A DNA stretch of 64,000 nt from Acidovorax sp. YS12 (GCA_021496925.1 CP053915.1:2557001-2621000), one strand, 5' to 3'. Positions 8,059 to 15,498 are shown, counted from the stretch's first letter. Program-made: numbers and translations. The notes: generated by a model from the letters alone, not told the origin.

Positions 8059-8976
8059 TCAGACGGGCAGGAAGCCCTCGACCGAAAGGTAGCGCTCGCC
8101 CGTGTCGTAGGCAAAACCCAGCACCTTGGCGCCAGCAGGCAGTTCGGGCAGCTTCTGGGCAATAGCGGCCAGCGTGGCGCCCGAGGAAATGCCCACCAGC
8201 AGCCCTTCTTCGCGTGCCGCGCGGCGCGCGTATTCGCGCGCGGGCTCGGCATCGACCTGGATCACGCCGTCAAGCAGGCTGGTGTCCAGGTTCTTGGGCA
8301 CGAAGCCCGCGCCAATGCCCTGGATCGGGTGCGGCGCAGGCTGCCCGCCCGAGATCACGGGCGAGGCCGACGGCTCGACGGCGAACACCTTGAGCTGCGG
8401 AAACTTCGCCTTCAGCACCTTGGCCACGCCGCTCAGGTGGCCGCCCGTGCCCACGCCGGTAATGACGGCATCCAGGCCTTCGGGAAAGTCCGCCAGGATT
8501 TCCTGCGCCGTGGTGCGCTCGTGCACCGCGACGTTGGCCGGGTTCTCGAACTGCTGCGGAATCCAGGCGCCAGGCGTCTGCGCGGCCAGTTCCTCGGCGC
8601 GGGCGATGGCCCCCTTCATGCCCTTCTCCTTGGGCGTCAGGTCGAACGTGGCACCGTAGGCCAGCATCAGGCGGCGGCGCTCGATGCTCATGCTCTCGGG
8701 CATCACCAGGATGAGCTTGTAGCCCTTGACGGCGGCCACGAGGGCCAGGCCCACGCCGGTGTTGCCACTGGTCGGCTCAATGATGGTGCCGCCCGGCTGG
8801 AGCGCACCGGACTTCTCGGCGTCCTCCACCATCGACAGCGCGATGCGGTCCTTGATCGAGCCGCCGGGGTTGCTGCGCTCGGATTTGATCCACACGTTGG
8901 CGCCTGCGCCGAACAGGCGGTTGATGCGGACATGCGGCGTGTTGCCGATGGTTTGCAGGATGTTGTCGGCTTTCAT
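8059..8976 (-). CDS. cysK: cysteine synthase A (O-acetylserine sulfhydrylase)
   Basis: A 305-aa PLP enzyme that makes cysteine from O-acetylserine and sulfide. The PLP lysine is K42 in the motif NPGGSIKDR. The substrate loop TSGNTG and the phosphate-binding GTGGH glycine loop are present, and the chain ends in the typical EGLLVGISSGA and YLSVEGF segments. Length and motifs fit CysK better than CysM. A clean AAGGAG ribosome site precedes the ATG. It follows rtcA on the same strand after 65 bases, but is likely to have its own promoter. Confidence 0.96.
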   Translation of the reverse strand: MKADNILQTIGNTPHVRINRLFGAGANVWIKSERSNPGGSIKDRIALSMVEDAEKSGALQPGGTIIEPTSGNTGVGLALVAAVKGYKLILVMPESMSIERRRLMLAYGATFDLTPKEKGMKGAIARAEELAAQTPGAWIPQQFENPANVAVHERTTAQEILADFPEGLDAVITGVGTGGHLSGVAKVLKAKFPQLKVFAVEPSASPVISGGQPAPHPIQGIGAGFVPKNLDTSLLDGVIQVDAEPAREYARRAAREEGLLVGISSGATLAAIAQKLPELPAGAKVLGFAYDTGERYLSVEGFLPV

Positions 8977-9041
8977 GGCGGCTCCTTACAAAAGAGGGTT
9001 CAACGTGGGTGCATTCTGACCCACTTGTTCTGCGCACTTGG

Positions 9042-10154
9042 CTATTTGGATATACCGCCGGGCGGCTGAAGCGCGGGCGGTGTGCAAGGGCGCACCAGCA
9101 CCTGCATGGCACGCTCCACGGGCGATATCTCCACGCGCACCGGCAGGCACCGTGCAATGGTCTGCGCATTCGTCTCCGCATGGGGCGTGACCGCGCTGCA
9201 GGTGTAGCGCGCGGCCTGCCCGCTGCGCCACACCGCCAGGGCCAGCGGCAGCATCCACTGGTCGGCCAGGTGCGGGCCCAGGGCCCCCTGGCTGCGCCAG
9301 TAGGCGCGCACGTCGTCGCAGAGGCGGCGCGCCACCTGCTCGGACGACAGGCTGCGCTCGCCCAGCTGGCAGAACACCTCGGTCACGTGGGCGTGCGCCA
9401 GGATGGCCAGCAGGGCATTGCCCGGGCCTTCGTTCTGCCGCGCCACGGGCTGGCGCAGCTGGCCGGCCTCGAACGTCCAGCCCATGCGCTGGCCCAGCGC
9501 CTGCAGCTCGCGCGCGGCCACGCCTTTGGCGATACCCGGCGCCAGCACCTCGCCCCAGGCGCTCGCCAGCGGGCCGCGCTCCAGCAGGTCGAACGGCGCC
9601 AGCGGCTGCGCTGCAGGCGTGATGCGCGCCACCACCTCCCCGCCCCCGGCGGGAAAGAAGCCGCGGCGCTGCAACTGCAGGTCCAGCCCCGCGCCCAGGC
9701 GCCGCACCAGCGGTGCGAAGGCACGGTCGAGAAAGTCGAACGGCGGTGCCATGGGGTTGTGGGTGCCGCCGGCCAACTGCACTTCGCTCGCGCCATCGGC
9801 CAGCAGCAGCGCCGGCAGCACGGTCTGCAGCACCAGCATGCAGCTGCCGGCCGTGGCGACCTGGAAGCGGTAGCGGCCCGCCCGCACCAAGCCCGGCGTG
9901 AACTGCAGCGCCTGCGCGCCCAGCGCCGCGCCTTCGGCCCGGCCATGGCACACCGCCTCGGCGGCCTGCACGCAGGCCAGATGCTGGCGCATCAGCCCCG
10001 GCTTGGGCCGCCCGGCACGAATGCGCGTGATGTGCAGCGGCTGCCCGGTGGCCAGCGAAAGGGCCAGGCCCGTGCGCAGGATCTGGCCGCCGCCTTCACC
10101 GGCGGCGCCATCAAGGGTGATGGGCGGCTGTTCTCCTGGTTCTTTGTTATGCAT
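9042..10154 (-). CDS. rtcA: RNA 3'-terminal phosphate cyclase
   Basis: A 370-aa RtcA. The enzyme uses ATP to convert RNA 3'-phosphates (and 2'-phosphates) to 2',3'-cyclic phosphates via a covalent AMP-histidine. Visible landmarks are the N-terminal DGAAGEGGGQILR and RAGRPKPGL motifs, GTHNPMAPPFDF in the middle, and the C-terminal VTPHAETNAQT segment, whose His matches the adenylated nucleophile. It is the last gene of the slipin, 65-aa, rtcB, rtcA operon. Its Shine-Dalgarno (GGAGG, 8 bases before ATG) lies inside a copy of the dispersed palindromic repeat that fills the rtcB-rtcA gap. Confidence 0.95.
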   Translation of the reverse strand: MHNKEPGEQPPITLDGAAGEGGGQILRTGLALSLATGQPLHITRIRAGRPKPGLMRQHLACVQAAEAVCHGRAEGAALGAQALQFTPGLVRAGRYRFQVATAGSCMLVLQTVLPALLLADGASEVQLAGGTHNPMAPPFDFLDRAFAPLVRRLGAGLDLQLQRRGFFPAGGGEVVARITPAAQPLAPFDLLERGPLASAWGEVLAPGIAKGVAARELQALGQRMGWTFEAGQLRQPVARQNEGPGNALLAILAHAHVTEVFCQLGERSLSSEQVARRLCDDVRAYWRSQGALGPHLADQWMLPLALAVWRSGQAARYTCSAVTPHAETNAQTIARCLPVRVEISPVERAMQVLVRPCTPPALQPPGGISK

Positions 10155-10202
10155 AAAAAGTGCCTCCAGCGCTTGTCCATGAAGCGCTGACAGCTATCAA
10201 AA
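10155..10202 (-). repeat. dispersed palindromic repeat, copy 2, carrying the rtcA ribosome site
   Basis: Read on the minus strand: GATAGCTGTCAGCGCTT, a short loop, then AAGCGCTGGAGGCACTTTTT directly abutting the rtcA ATG. The GGAGG of the right arm (10163-10167) is at ideal spacing for translation initiation. The hairpin could sequester that site when folded. Confidence 0.85.
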
Positions 10203-10226
10203 TGGTAGTTATCCAGGCACGGGGCA

Positions 10227-11447
10227 TCACCCCTTCACGCACACCACCTGCTTGAGCGTGTAGACCACTTCCACCAGGTCCTGCTGCGCGGCCATGACGG
10301 CGTCGATGTCCTTGTAGGCCATCGGAATCTCGTCGATCACGTCGGCATCCTTGCGGCATTCCACGCCCTCGGTGGCGGCGATCTGGTCGGCCACGGTGAA
10401 CAGCTTCTTGGCCTTGGTGCGGCTCATGGCGCGGCCCGCGCCGTGGCTGCAGCTGTTGAAGCTCTCGGGGTGGCCCTTGCCGCGCACGATGAAGCTCTTG
10501 GCACCCATGCTGCCGGGAATGATGCCCAGCTGGCCCTGCGCGGCGCTCACCGCGCCCTTGCGGGTCACGAACACCTCCTGCCCGAAATGCGTCTCGCGCT
10601 GCACGTAGTTGTGGTGGCAGTTCACCGCTTCCACGTGTGTCTCGAACGGCTTGGCGACACACAAGCGCAGAGCGTTGATGACGCGCGTCATCATCACCTC
10701 GCGGTTGGCGGCGGCGAACTTCTGCGCCCAGCCCACGGCCTTGACGTAGTCGCCGAAGTAGCGCGCGCCTTCCTCGAAGTAGGCCAGGTCCTTGTCGGGC
10801 AGGTTGCGCTGGTGCAATTCCGCGTCCTTCTTCGCCAGTTCGATGAAGTGCGTGCCGATGGCGTTGCCCACGCCGCGCGAGCCGGAGTGCAGCATGATCC
10901 ACACGGCCTGGTGCTCATCCAGGCACACCTCGATGAAGTGGTTGCCGGTGCCCAGCGTGCCCAGGTGCTTGTAGTTGTTGGTGTTCTTGATGCGCGGATG
11001 CGCTTCGCAGATTTCCTCGAACTCCTGCACCAGCGCGGCCCAGGCGTGGTCGGTTTCGGCGGGCGGGGTTTCCCAGCTTCCCTTGTCGCGGCCATAGCGC
11101 TTGGGCGTCAGGCCCACGGGCACGGCGCGCTCGATGACGGCGCGCACGCCCGAGAGGTTGTCGGGCAGGTCGCTGGCGGTGAGCGTGGTCTTGCAGGCCA
11201 TCATTCCGCAGCCCAGATCCACGCCGACCGCCGCCGGGATGATGGCCTTCAGCGTGGGCACGACGGAGCCGATGGTGGCGCCGATGCCCAGGTGTACGTC
11301 GGGCATCACCGCCACGTGCTTGAAAACGATGGGCAGGCGGGCGATGTTGTGCAGTTGCTTGCGTGCGTCTTCCTCCACGGGCACGCCGTGGGTCCACATC
11401 TTGACGGGGACGCCGCTGGGGACTTCGTATTGCTGGTAGTTGGTCAT
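10227..11447 (-). CDS. rtcB: RNA-splicing/repair ligase RtcB
   Basis: A 406-aa RtcB, the GTP- and Mn-dependent ligase joining 2',3'-cyclic phosphate or 3'-phosphate ends to 5'-OH RNA ends. Metal and catalytic residues are visible: D77 and C80 in GVDLGCGM, H170 in GTGNHF, H187 in LHSGSRG, the NCHHNY histidines at 278-279, and the guanylylated His at 335 in SCSHGAGR. The start at 11447 (MTNYQQYEV) has AGGAAACA upstream; the longer frame to 11561 lacks family similarity. Length is the usual 400-410 aa. It lies between the 65-aa protein gene and rtcA in one operon. Confidence 0.97.
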   Translation of the reverse strand: MTNYQQYEVPSGVPVKMWTHGVPVEEDARKQLHNIARLPIVFKHVAVMPDVHLGIGATIGSVVPTLKAIIPAAVGVDLGCGMMACKTTLTASDLPDNLSGVRAVIERAVPVGLTPKRYGRDKGSWETPPAETDHAWAALVQEFEEICEAHPRIKNTNNYKHLGTLGTGNHFIEVCLDEHQAVWIMLHSGSRGVGNAIGTHFIELAKKDAELHQRNLPDKDLAYFEEGARYFGDYVKAVGWAQKFAAANREVMMTRVINALRLCVAKPFETHVEAVNCHHNYVQRETHFGQEVFVTRKGAVSAAQGQLGIIPGSMGAKSFIVRGKGHPESFNSCSHGAGRAMSRTKAKKLFTVADQIAATEGVECRKDADVIDEIPMAYKDIDAVMAAQQDLVEVVYTLKQVVCVKG

Positions 11448-11470
11448 TTTTGTTTCCTGTCTCTCGTTGC

Positions 11471-11668
11471 TCATGCAGCCGCCATGACATCGAAGGCGGC
11501 GGCGATGCGGTCGGTCAGCGGGTGGTATGTTTTGCCGCATTTGCGGCAGGCGGGGCGCCAATCGCAGGGGATTCCTTTATCGATCAGCTTCAACAGCTTG
11601 TCCGCCCATGCGGCTTTGGCTTGCGGATCGGTCACCGCAGCGTTCAATGGCGTGTCTTTCTTTTTCAT
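11471..11668 (-). CDS. 65-aa Rtc-operon protein with CxxC motif
   Basis: A small protein of 65 residues between the slipin gene and rtcB. It has an excellent ribosome-binding site (GAGGAAACAACA before ATG), of the same type used by rtcB, and tight spacing on both sides (18 and 23 bases), so it is very likely translated. The sequence is basic at the N-terminus (MKKKD), has a helical middle, and a CDWRPACRKCGKTYH segment with three Cys and a His that could bind one metal ion. I do not recognise a family. By position it is a candidate RNA-binding accessory factor of RtcB; that is inference. Confidence 0.75.
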   Translation of the reverse strand: MKKKDTPLNAAVTDPQAKAAWADKLLKLIDKGIPCDWRPACRKCGKTYHPLTDRIAAAFDVMAAA

Positions 11669-11686
11669 TGTTGTTTCCTCTTTCTT

Positions 11687-12832
11687 TCAACGCATCTTCA
11701 CGAGGCCGTTCAGCACCTGGTCCAGCCCGCCAAAGACGGAGATCTTGTCGATGCGCTCGGCCACGCGCTCCAGCGTTTCCAGTTCCTTCATGCGCAGGGC
11801 GACGGGGTTGTCCTCCATCACCTTGGCGGTGTTGAGCAGCGAGCGCGTGGCGGCGGTTTCCTCGCGGCGGCGGATCACGTTGGCCTGGGCCTGCTTCTCG
11901 GCCTGCACCACCTGGGCCAGGATGGCCTTCATGTCCCCGGGCAGCACGATGTCCTTCACGCCCACGCTTTCCAGTTGCAGGCCGTAGGGCTGCAGCTTGG
12001 CGGCCATGTGCGCGGTCACGACGTCGTCGATCACCGTCTTGTTCTCCAGCAGCTCGTCCAGCGTGCGCGTACCCACGGCCGCGCGCAGCGCAAATTGCAG
12101 TTCGCGGTACAGGTGCTCCACGGGCTTTTGCAACTGACCGAAGGCGCGCAGCACGTCGGTGTAGCGCCAGGTGGCGCTCAGGTTCAGGCGCAGGGCCACC
12201 TTGTCGCGGGTCATGATGTCCTGGCCCGAGACTTCGACGGCCTGCAGGCGCAGGTCCACCAGCTCCACGGCGATGACACGGCCGTATTTCCAGAAGGCAT
12301 AGCTGCCAGCGGCCAGCAGGCGGTCCACCTTGCCGTCGATGGCGAGCAGCGCGCACTGGCCGTCGGGCACCTGCACTTGCAGCACGCCGTTCAGGCCCGC
12401 CACGGGGCGCTGGCGCAGTTGGGTTTGCGCCAGGCGCGCGGTCAGGCCGGCGGGCAGCTCGGCACTGGCGCGCAGGTCGATGACCTGCACGGCCACATCG
12501 ACCAGACCCTTCCAATACAGGCGGCGGGTGCCGGGCGGCAGGATTTCGACCAGCACGCCGTTCTCGCTGCGCAGGCCCGCTTCGTGTTCGGCCAGGTTCA
12601 CGGCGATGAACTCGGCGGCCACCACGGCAGGCTCGCGCGCCATCAGGTATTCGGCCAGGCCGTGGGTGAAGGCGGGCTGCTCCAGCGCGAAGGTCTCCAC
12701 GCGCAATTTGTCGAGGCCCGCGAACAGCCAGTGCGTGCCGCTGTGCAGAACCCGGTCGAAATCGCCGTTGCGAAGCAGCAAGGCGCGTTCGTTCTTCTTG
12801 ACGGTGATGCGTTGGAGGGTGTTGTTCAGCAT
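11687..12832 (-). CDS. slipin-type SPFH/band-7 protein of the Rtc operon
   Basis: A 381-aa protein with the SPFH/band-7 domain over about residues 110-320, ending in the alpha-helical EKQAQANVIRRREETAATRS segment typical of stomatin/slipin proteins. A clear N-terminal membrane segment is not evident. It starts the structural operon downstream of the predicted sigma-54 promoter and the tRNA-like RNAs. Slipin genes are a recurring partner of rtcBA in several bacterial lineages (family knowledge), but the role is unknown. A GAAGGAAGAG ribosome site precedes the ATG. Confidence 0.88.
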   Translation of the reverse strand: MLNNTLQRITVKKNERALLLRNGDFDRVLHSGTHWLFAGLDKLRVETFALEQPAFTHGLAEYLMAREPAVVAAEFIAVNLAEHEAGLRSENGVLVEILPPGTRRLYWKGLVDVAVQVIDLRASAELPAGLTARLAQTQLRQRPVAGLNGVLQVQVPDGQCALLAIDGKVDRLLAAGSYAFWKYGRVIAVELVDLRLQAVEVSGQDIMTRDKVALRLNLSATWRYTDVLRAFGQLQKPVEHLYRELQFALRAAVGTRTLDELLENKTVIDDVVTAHMAAKLQPYGLQLESVGVKDIVLPGDMKAILAQVVQAEKQAQANVIRRREETAATRSLLNTAKVMEDNPVALRMKELETLERVAERIDKISVFGGLDQVLNGLVKMR

Positions 12833-13063
12833 TTTTCTCTTCCTTCTTCTCTGTCGTCACAGGGTGCCGTTACAGCGGCGGCGGGGAGCCAGGGGACGCG
12901 GCCTCGGGCCGTGCAGTGCGCCGGGGTGTGGCTGGCTGCGGGCGCGGGCTGCGCCGGGTGCTGGCGCAAACCGCCGCCGGCTGACGGGGTGCAGGCTTGG
13001 GCTTGCGCCTTGGCCCGTGCCCCGCGTTCGGCGGTTCTTTCAACAACCGGCCTTGCGGCCGGA
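12833..13063 (-). other. untranslated leader between tRNA-like RNA and slipin gene
   Basis: About 230 bases of GC-rich leader. A perfect 6-bp hairpin, CCGGCC-GCAA-GGCCGG (13047-13062), with a GNRA-type tetraloop sits one base past the 3' end of the tRNA-like sequence. It has no T-run, so it is more likely a processing or stability element than a terminator. No convincing reading frame is present on either strand. Confidence 0.55.
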
Positions 13064-13136
13064 TCAATGGACGGGATTCGAACCCGCGACAGATCTCTTA
13101 TGAGGAGATTGCTCTACCAAACTGAGCTACCAGTGG
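13064..13136 (-). tRNA. tRNA-Met(CAT)-like gene with mismatched acceptor stem, no encoded CCA
   Basis: A 73-nt cloverleaf can be drawn on the minus strand. The D arm is GCTC AGTTTGGTA GAGC, the anticodon stem is ATCTC/GAGAT with loop CTCATAA (anticodon CAT), the variable region has 5 nt, and the T arm is GCGGG TTCGAAT CCCGT. The acceptor CCACTGG/CCATTGA pairs except at 1-72 (C-A, as in initiator tRNA) and 4-69 (C-T). The next bases are TCC, so CCA is not encoded. The rest does not look like the normal initiator or elongator tRNA-Met of this group. It lies in the leader of the predicted sigma-54 rtc transcript. It may be a genuine tRNA, a decaying copy or a dedicated tRNA mimic. Confidence 0.75.
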
Positions 13137-13137
13137 C

Positions 13138-13195
13138 GGCACGCCTGGAGTCGAACCAGACACGCCCTTGCGGGTTGGTCACCACGACCGTGCCA
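13138..13195 (-). ncRNA. 58-nt tRNA-like RNA (acceptor and T arm, reduced middle)
   Basis: This sequence directly precedes the tRNA-Met-like gene, separated by one base. A 7-bp acceptor-like stem TGGCACG/CGTGCCG (first pair T-G) encloses a T arm TCTGG TTCGACT CCAGG with the conserved TTCRA loop. In place of normal D and anticodon arms there are two mini-hairpins (TGG TGA CCA and CCC GCAA GGG). It therefore resembles a half tRNA or the tRNA-like module of bacterial Y RNAs rather than a functional tRNA. Its position downstream of the predicted sigma-54 promoter implies cotranscription with the Rtc operon. No name is assigned. Confidence 0.6.
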
Positions 13196-13334
13196 GTACC
13201 CGGCGCTTGCGGCGTGCGGCATGCAGGGAATCGACAAGGCGCGAAGGCCCCGGACTCCCGGCACCGGCAGGGCGGACATGCGTCCAAACCCTGGCCTGTG
13301 AGCGTTCGGCGCTTGCGTCGGGTACCTTGTCTAT

Positions 13335-13351
13335 TGCCAGATGCGTGCCAG
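13335..13351 (-). promoter_or_regulatory. sigma-54 (-24/-12) promoter for the Rtc operon
   Basis: On the minus strand the sequence is CTGGCACGCATCTGGCA. Against the consensus YTGGCACG-N4-TTGCW it differs only at one T of the -12 element, and the invariant GG and GC are correctly spaced. Transcription should start near 13324, run through both tRNA-like sequences and reach the slipin gene after about 490 nt. The activator RtcR, a sigma-54 AAA+ protein, is encoded divergently next door. Confidence 0.75.
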
Positions 13352-13438
13352 CCTGGGTGGAATTGCGCTAACCATTTGCCACCAAAGGGGAAAACCGGAT
13401 TCATCGGTCATCGGTGCGATTGCTGATTGCCAGTATTG

Positions 13439-13462
13439 CTAGACTGTTGGCTAGTTATCTAG
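13439..13462. promoter_or_regulatory. CTAG-rich candidate RtcR upstream activator region
   Basis: Three CTAG tetramers (13439, 13451, 13459) lie about 90-110 bases upstream of the sigma-54 promoter and just before the rtcR start. Enhancer sites for sigma-54 activators usually lie in this distance range. The motif is self-complementary and spaced 12 and 8 bases. Assignment rests on position and symmetry only. Confidence 0.35.
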
Positions 13463-13470
13463 CTGAAAAC

Positions 13471-15093
13471 ATGCACAAGAAAAAAGTGGTCATCGGCTTC
13501 CTCGGCACGCAGCTCGACTCGGGCCGGGGCGCGGGCCGCTGGCAAAAGTGGCGGCCTACCGTCTCGCTGGTGCAGCACCCGGACATGGTGATCGACCGGC
13601 TGGAACTGCTCTACACAACCCCGCACAAGGATCTGGCCGCGCTGGTGCGCGCCGACATCGCCACCACCTCGCCCGAGACTTCGGTCAACCTCGTGGAGAT
13701 GCCCACCGCCGATCCGTGGGACTTCGGCGAGGTCTATGCGCGCCTGTTCGACTGGGCGCAGGCCTACCGCTTCGACCCGGAGCGCGAGGACTACTGGACG
13801 CACATCACCACCGGAACGCACGTGGCGCAGATCTGCCTGTTCCTGCTGGTCGAGTCGCGCCGCATTCCGGGGGTGCTGGTGCAAACCTCTCCCCCGAAGC
13901 GCCAGCGCAGCGGCGCGCCGGGCACCTACACGCTGATCGACCTGGACCTGTCGCGCTACGACGTGATCGCCCAGCGCTTCGGCGCCGAGCAGCGCGACGC
14001 GGTGCAGTTCCTCAAGAGCGGCATCGCCACGCGCAACGCGCGCTTCAACGCGCTGATCGACGAGGTGGAGCGCGTGGCAGTGCGCTCGCGCGCGCCCATC
14101 CTGTTCACCGGGCCCACGGGCGCGGGCAAATCGCACCTGGCGCGGCGCATGTACGCGTTGAAGAAGGCGCGCCACCAGGTGCAAGGCCCGTTCGTCGAAG
14201 TGAACTGCGCCACCTTGCGCGGCGATGGCGCGGCCTCCACCCTGTTCGGCCACAAGAAGGGCGCCTTCACCGGCGCGGCCGCAGACCGGCCGGGCCTGCT
14301 GCGCGCCGCGCACCAGGGCGTGCTGTTTCTCGACGAAATCGGCGAGCTGGGCCTGGACGAGCAGGCCATGCTGCTCAAGGCCGTGGAGGAAAAGCGCTTC
14401 TACCCCCTGGGCAGCGACCGGGAGGTGGAAAGCGACTTCCAGCTGGTGGCCGGCACCAACCGCGACCTGCGGGCCGAGGTGGCGGCGGGGCGCTTCCGCG
14501 AAGACCTGTTCGCGCGCATCAACCTCTGGAGCTACGTGCTGCCCGGCCTGGCGCAGCGGCCCGAAGACATCGCCCCCAACGTGGACCACCTGCTGGCGCA
14601 GGCGGGCCATGCGCTGGGCCGCGGCGTGCGCTTTTCCAGCGAGGCACGGGCGGCGTACCTGCGCTACGCCCAGTCGCCCGAGGCGCCGTGGGCGGGCAAC
14701 TTCCGCGACCTGTCGGCCAGCGTGACGCGCCTGGCCACGCTGGCGGACAACGGGCGCATCGGCCTGCCCTTGGTGGACGCGGAGCTGCAGCGGCTGCGCT
14801 GGCAATGGGAGCGGCTCGGGAACGCGCCGGCAATGGACGCGCAGGCCGGCGGCGTCGATCTGGCGGCCTTGCTGGGCGGCGAGGCACTGCAGTCCATCGA
14901 CCTGTTCGACCAATTGCAGTTGCGCGCGGTGCTGCAGGTGTGCCAGCGCGCGCGCACCCTGTCGGAAGCGGGGCGGATGCTGTTCCAGGCCTCGCGCGGG
15001 CAGCGCAGCGTGGTCAACGATGCCGACCGGCTGCGCAAATACCTGGCACGGTTCGGGCTGACGTGGGACCGGGTGCGCGAAGCTCTGGGATAA
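13471..15093 (+). CDS. rtcR: sigma-54-dependent transcriptional activator RtcR
   Basis: A 540-aa regulator. Residues 1-185 form the RtcR/CARF-type Rossmann sensor (KKKVVIGFLGTQLDSG start; HITTGTHVAQICLFLL core), known from other bacteria to respond to RNA ligands. The AAA+ domain has Walker A GPTGAGKS at 214-221, the sigma-54 contact loop GAFTGA at 264-269 and Walker B GVLFLDEIGEL. A C-terminal helix-turn-helix region (TLSEAGRMLFQASRGQ) binds DNA. ATG 13471 is chosen because homology begins there; an upstream frame to 13414 has none. It is divergent from the rtc operon and should activate the sigma-54 promoter when its ligand is bound. Confidence 0.96.
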   Translation: MHKKKVVIGFLGTQLDSGRGAGRWQKWRPTVSLVQHPDMVIDRLELLYTTPHKDLAALVRADIATTSPETSVNLVEMPTADPWDFGEVYARLFDWAQAYRFDPEREDYWTHITTGTHVAQICLFLLVESRRIPGVLVQTSPPKRQRSGAPGTYTLIDLDLSRYDVIAQRFGAEQRDAVQFLKSGIATRNARFNALIDEVERVAVRSRAPILFTGPTGAGKSHLARRMYALKKARHQVQGPFVEVNCATLRGDGAASTLFGHKKGAFTGAAADRPGLLRAAHQGVLFLDEIGELGLDEQAMLLKAVEEKRFYPLGSDREVESDFQLVAGTNRDLRAEVAAGRFREDLFARINLWSYVLPGLAQRPEDIAPNVDHLLAQAGHALGRGVRFSSEARAAYLRYAQSPEAPWAGNFRDLSASVTRLATLADNGRIGLPLVDAELQRLRWQWERLGNAPAMDAQAGGVDLAALLGGEALQSIDLFDQLQLRAVLQVCQRARTLSEAGRMLFQASRGQRSVVNDADRLRKYLARFGLTWDRVREALG

Positions 15094-15101
15094 TCGCCCC
15101 C

Positions 15102-15440
15102 GTGAAGCACGCCAGACCGCCGCTGGTGCTAGTGCCGAAAGGCCGCACTGGAGGAATGTCCGGACTGCACAGGACAGCGTAGCAGCTAACGGCTGCCCAC
15201 CGTGAGGTGAGGATCAGAGCAACAGAGACGAGTCCCGGGGGAGTGCCGCAAGGTAGACCACTGGGGGTGAAACGGGCAATCTCTACGCGCAGCAACACCA
15301 AGTAGGCCAGCGTTGACGTGGTTCCGCGGAGCTGGCGGGTAGGTGGCACCGAGCCGTGGTGGCGACACCCGGCCCAGAGTAATGGCGGTCACGTGCGGGC
15401 AACCGCATGCACAGAATCCGGCTTATCGGCGCGCTTCACA
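15102..15440 (+). ncRNA. rnpB: RNase P RNA, bacterial type A
   Basis: The catalytic RNA of RNase P, which trims 5' leaders from pre-tRNA. Conserved blocks are readable in order: the GAAGCACGCCAGACCGCC 5' end, GAGGAATGTCCGGACTGCAC (P4 strand), CAGAGCAACAGAGACGAG, GGGTGAAACGGGCAA, CCGGCCCAGAGTAATGGC and the universal 3' section ACAGAATCCGGCTTATC followed by GGCGCGCTTCAC, which pairs with the 5' end. The ends are set by that pairing and are accurate to a few bases. It begins about 8 bases after the rtcR stop, so its promoter must overlap the end of rtcR (a GATAAT at 15089 suits a -10). A palindromic repeat follows and may aid termination. Confidence 0.95.
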
Positions 15441-15450
15441 CTTTTCATTC

Positions 15451-15498
15451 AAAACGGCCTCCAGCCCTTACTGGGAAAGCGCCAGCAGCTCTTCTTTC
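15451..15498 (-). repeat. dispersed palindromic repeat, copy 3
   Basis: On the plus strand: AAAACGGCCTCCAGCCCTTA, a short loop, then AAGCGCCAGCAGCTCTTCTTT. It fills the gap between rnpB and the convergent M48 peptidase gene, touching that gene's stop codon. It may act as a bidirectional terminator. Confidence 0.85.

Noticed and set aside
12870..13067. Short frame in the rtc leader
   Set aside because: Pro/Arg-rich frame overlapping the tRNA-like 3' end; no ribosome site and composition typical of untranslated GC-rich DNA.
13064..13136. Calling this simply a functional elongator or initiator tRNA-Met
   Set aside because: The acceptor stem has two mismatches, CCA is not encoded, and the anticodon stem lacks the GGG/CCC of initiator tRNA. 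It is therefore listed as tRNA-like with reservations.
13414..13470. Longer N-terminus for RtcR
   Set aside because: The 19 extra codons have no family similarity and run through the CTAG-rich putative activator site; MHKKKVVIGFLG at 13471 is the conserved start.
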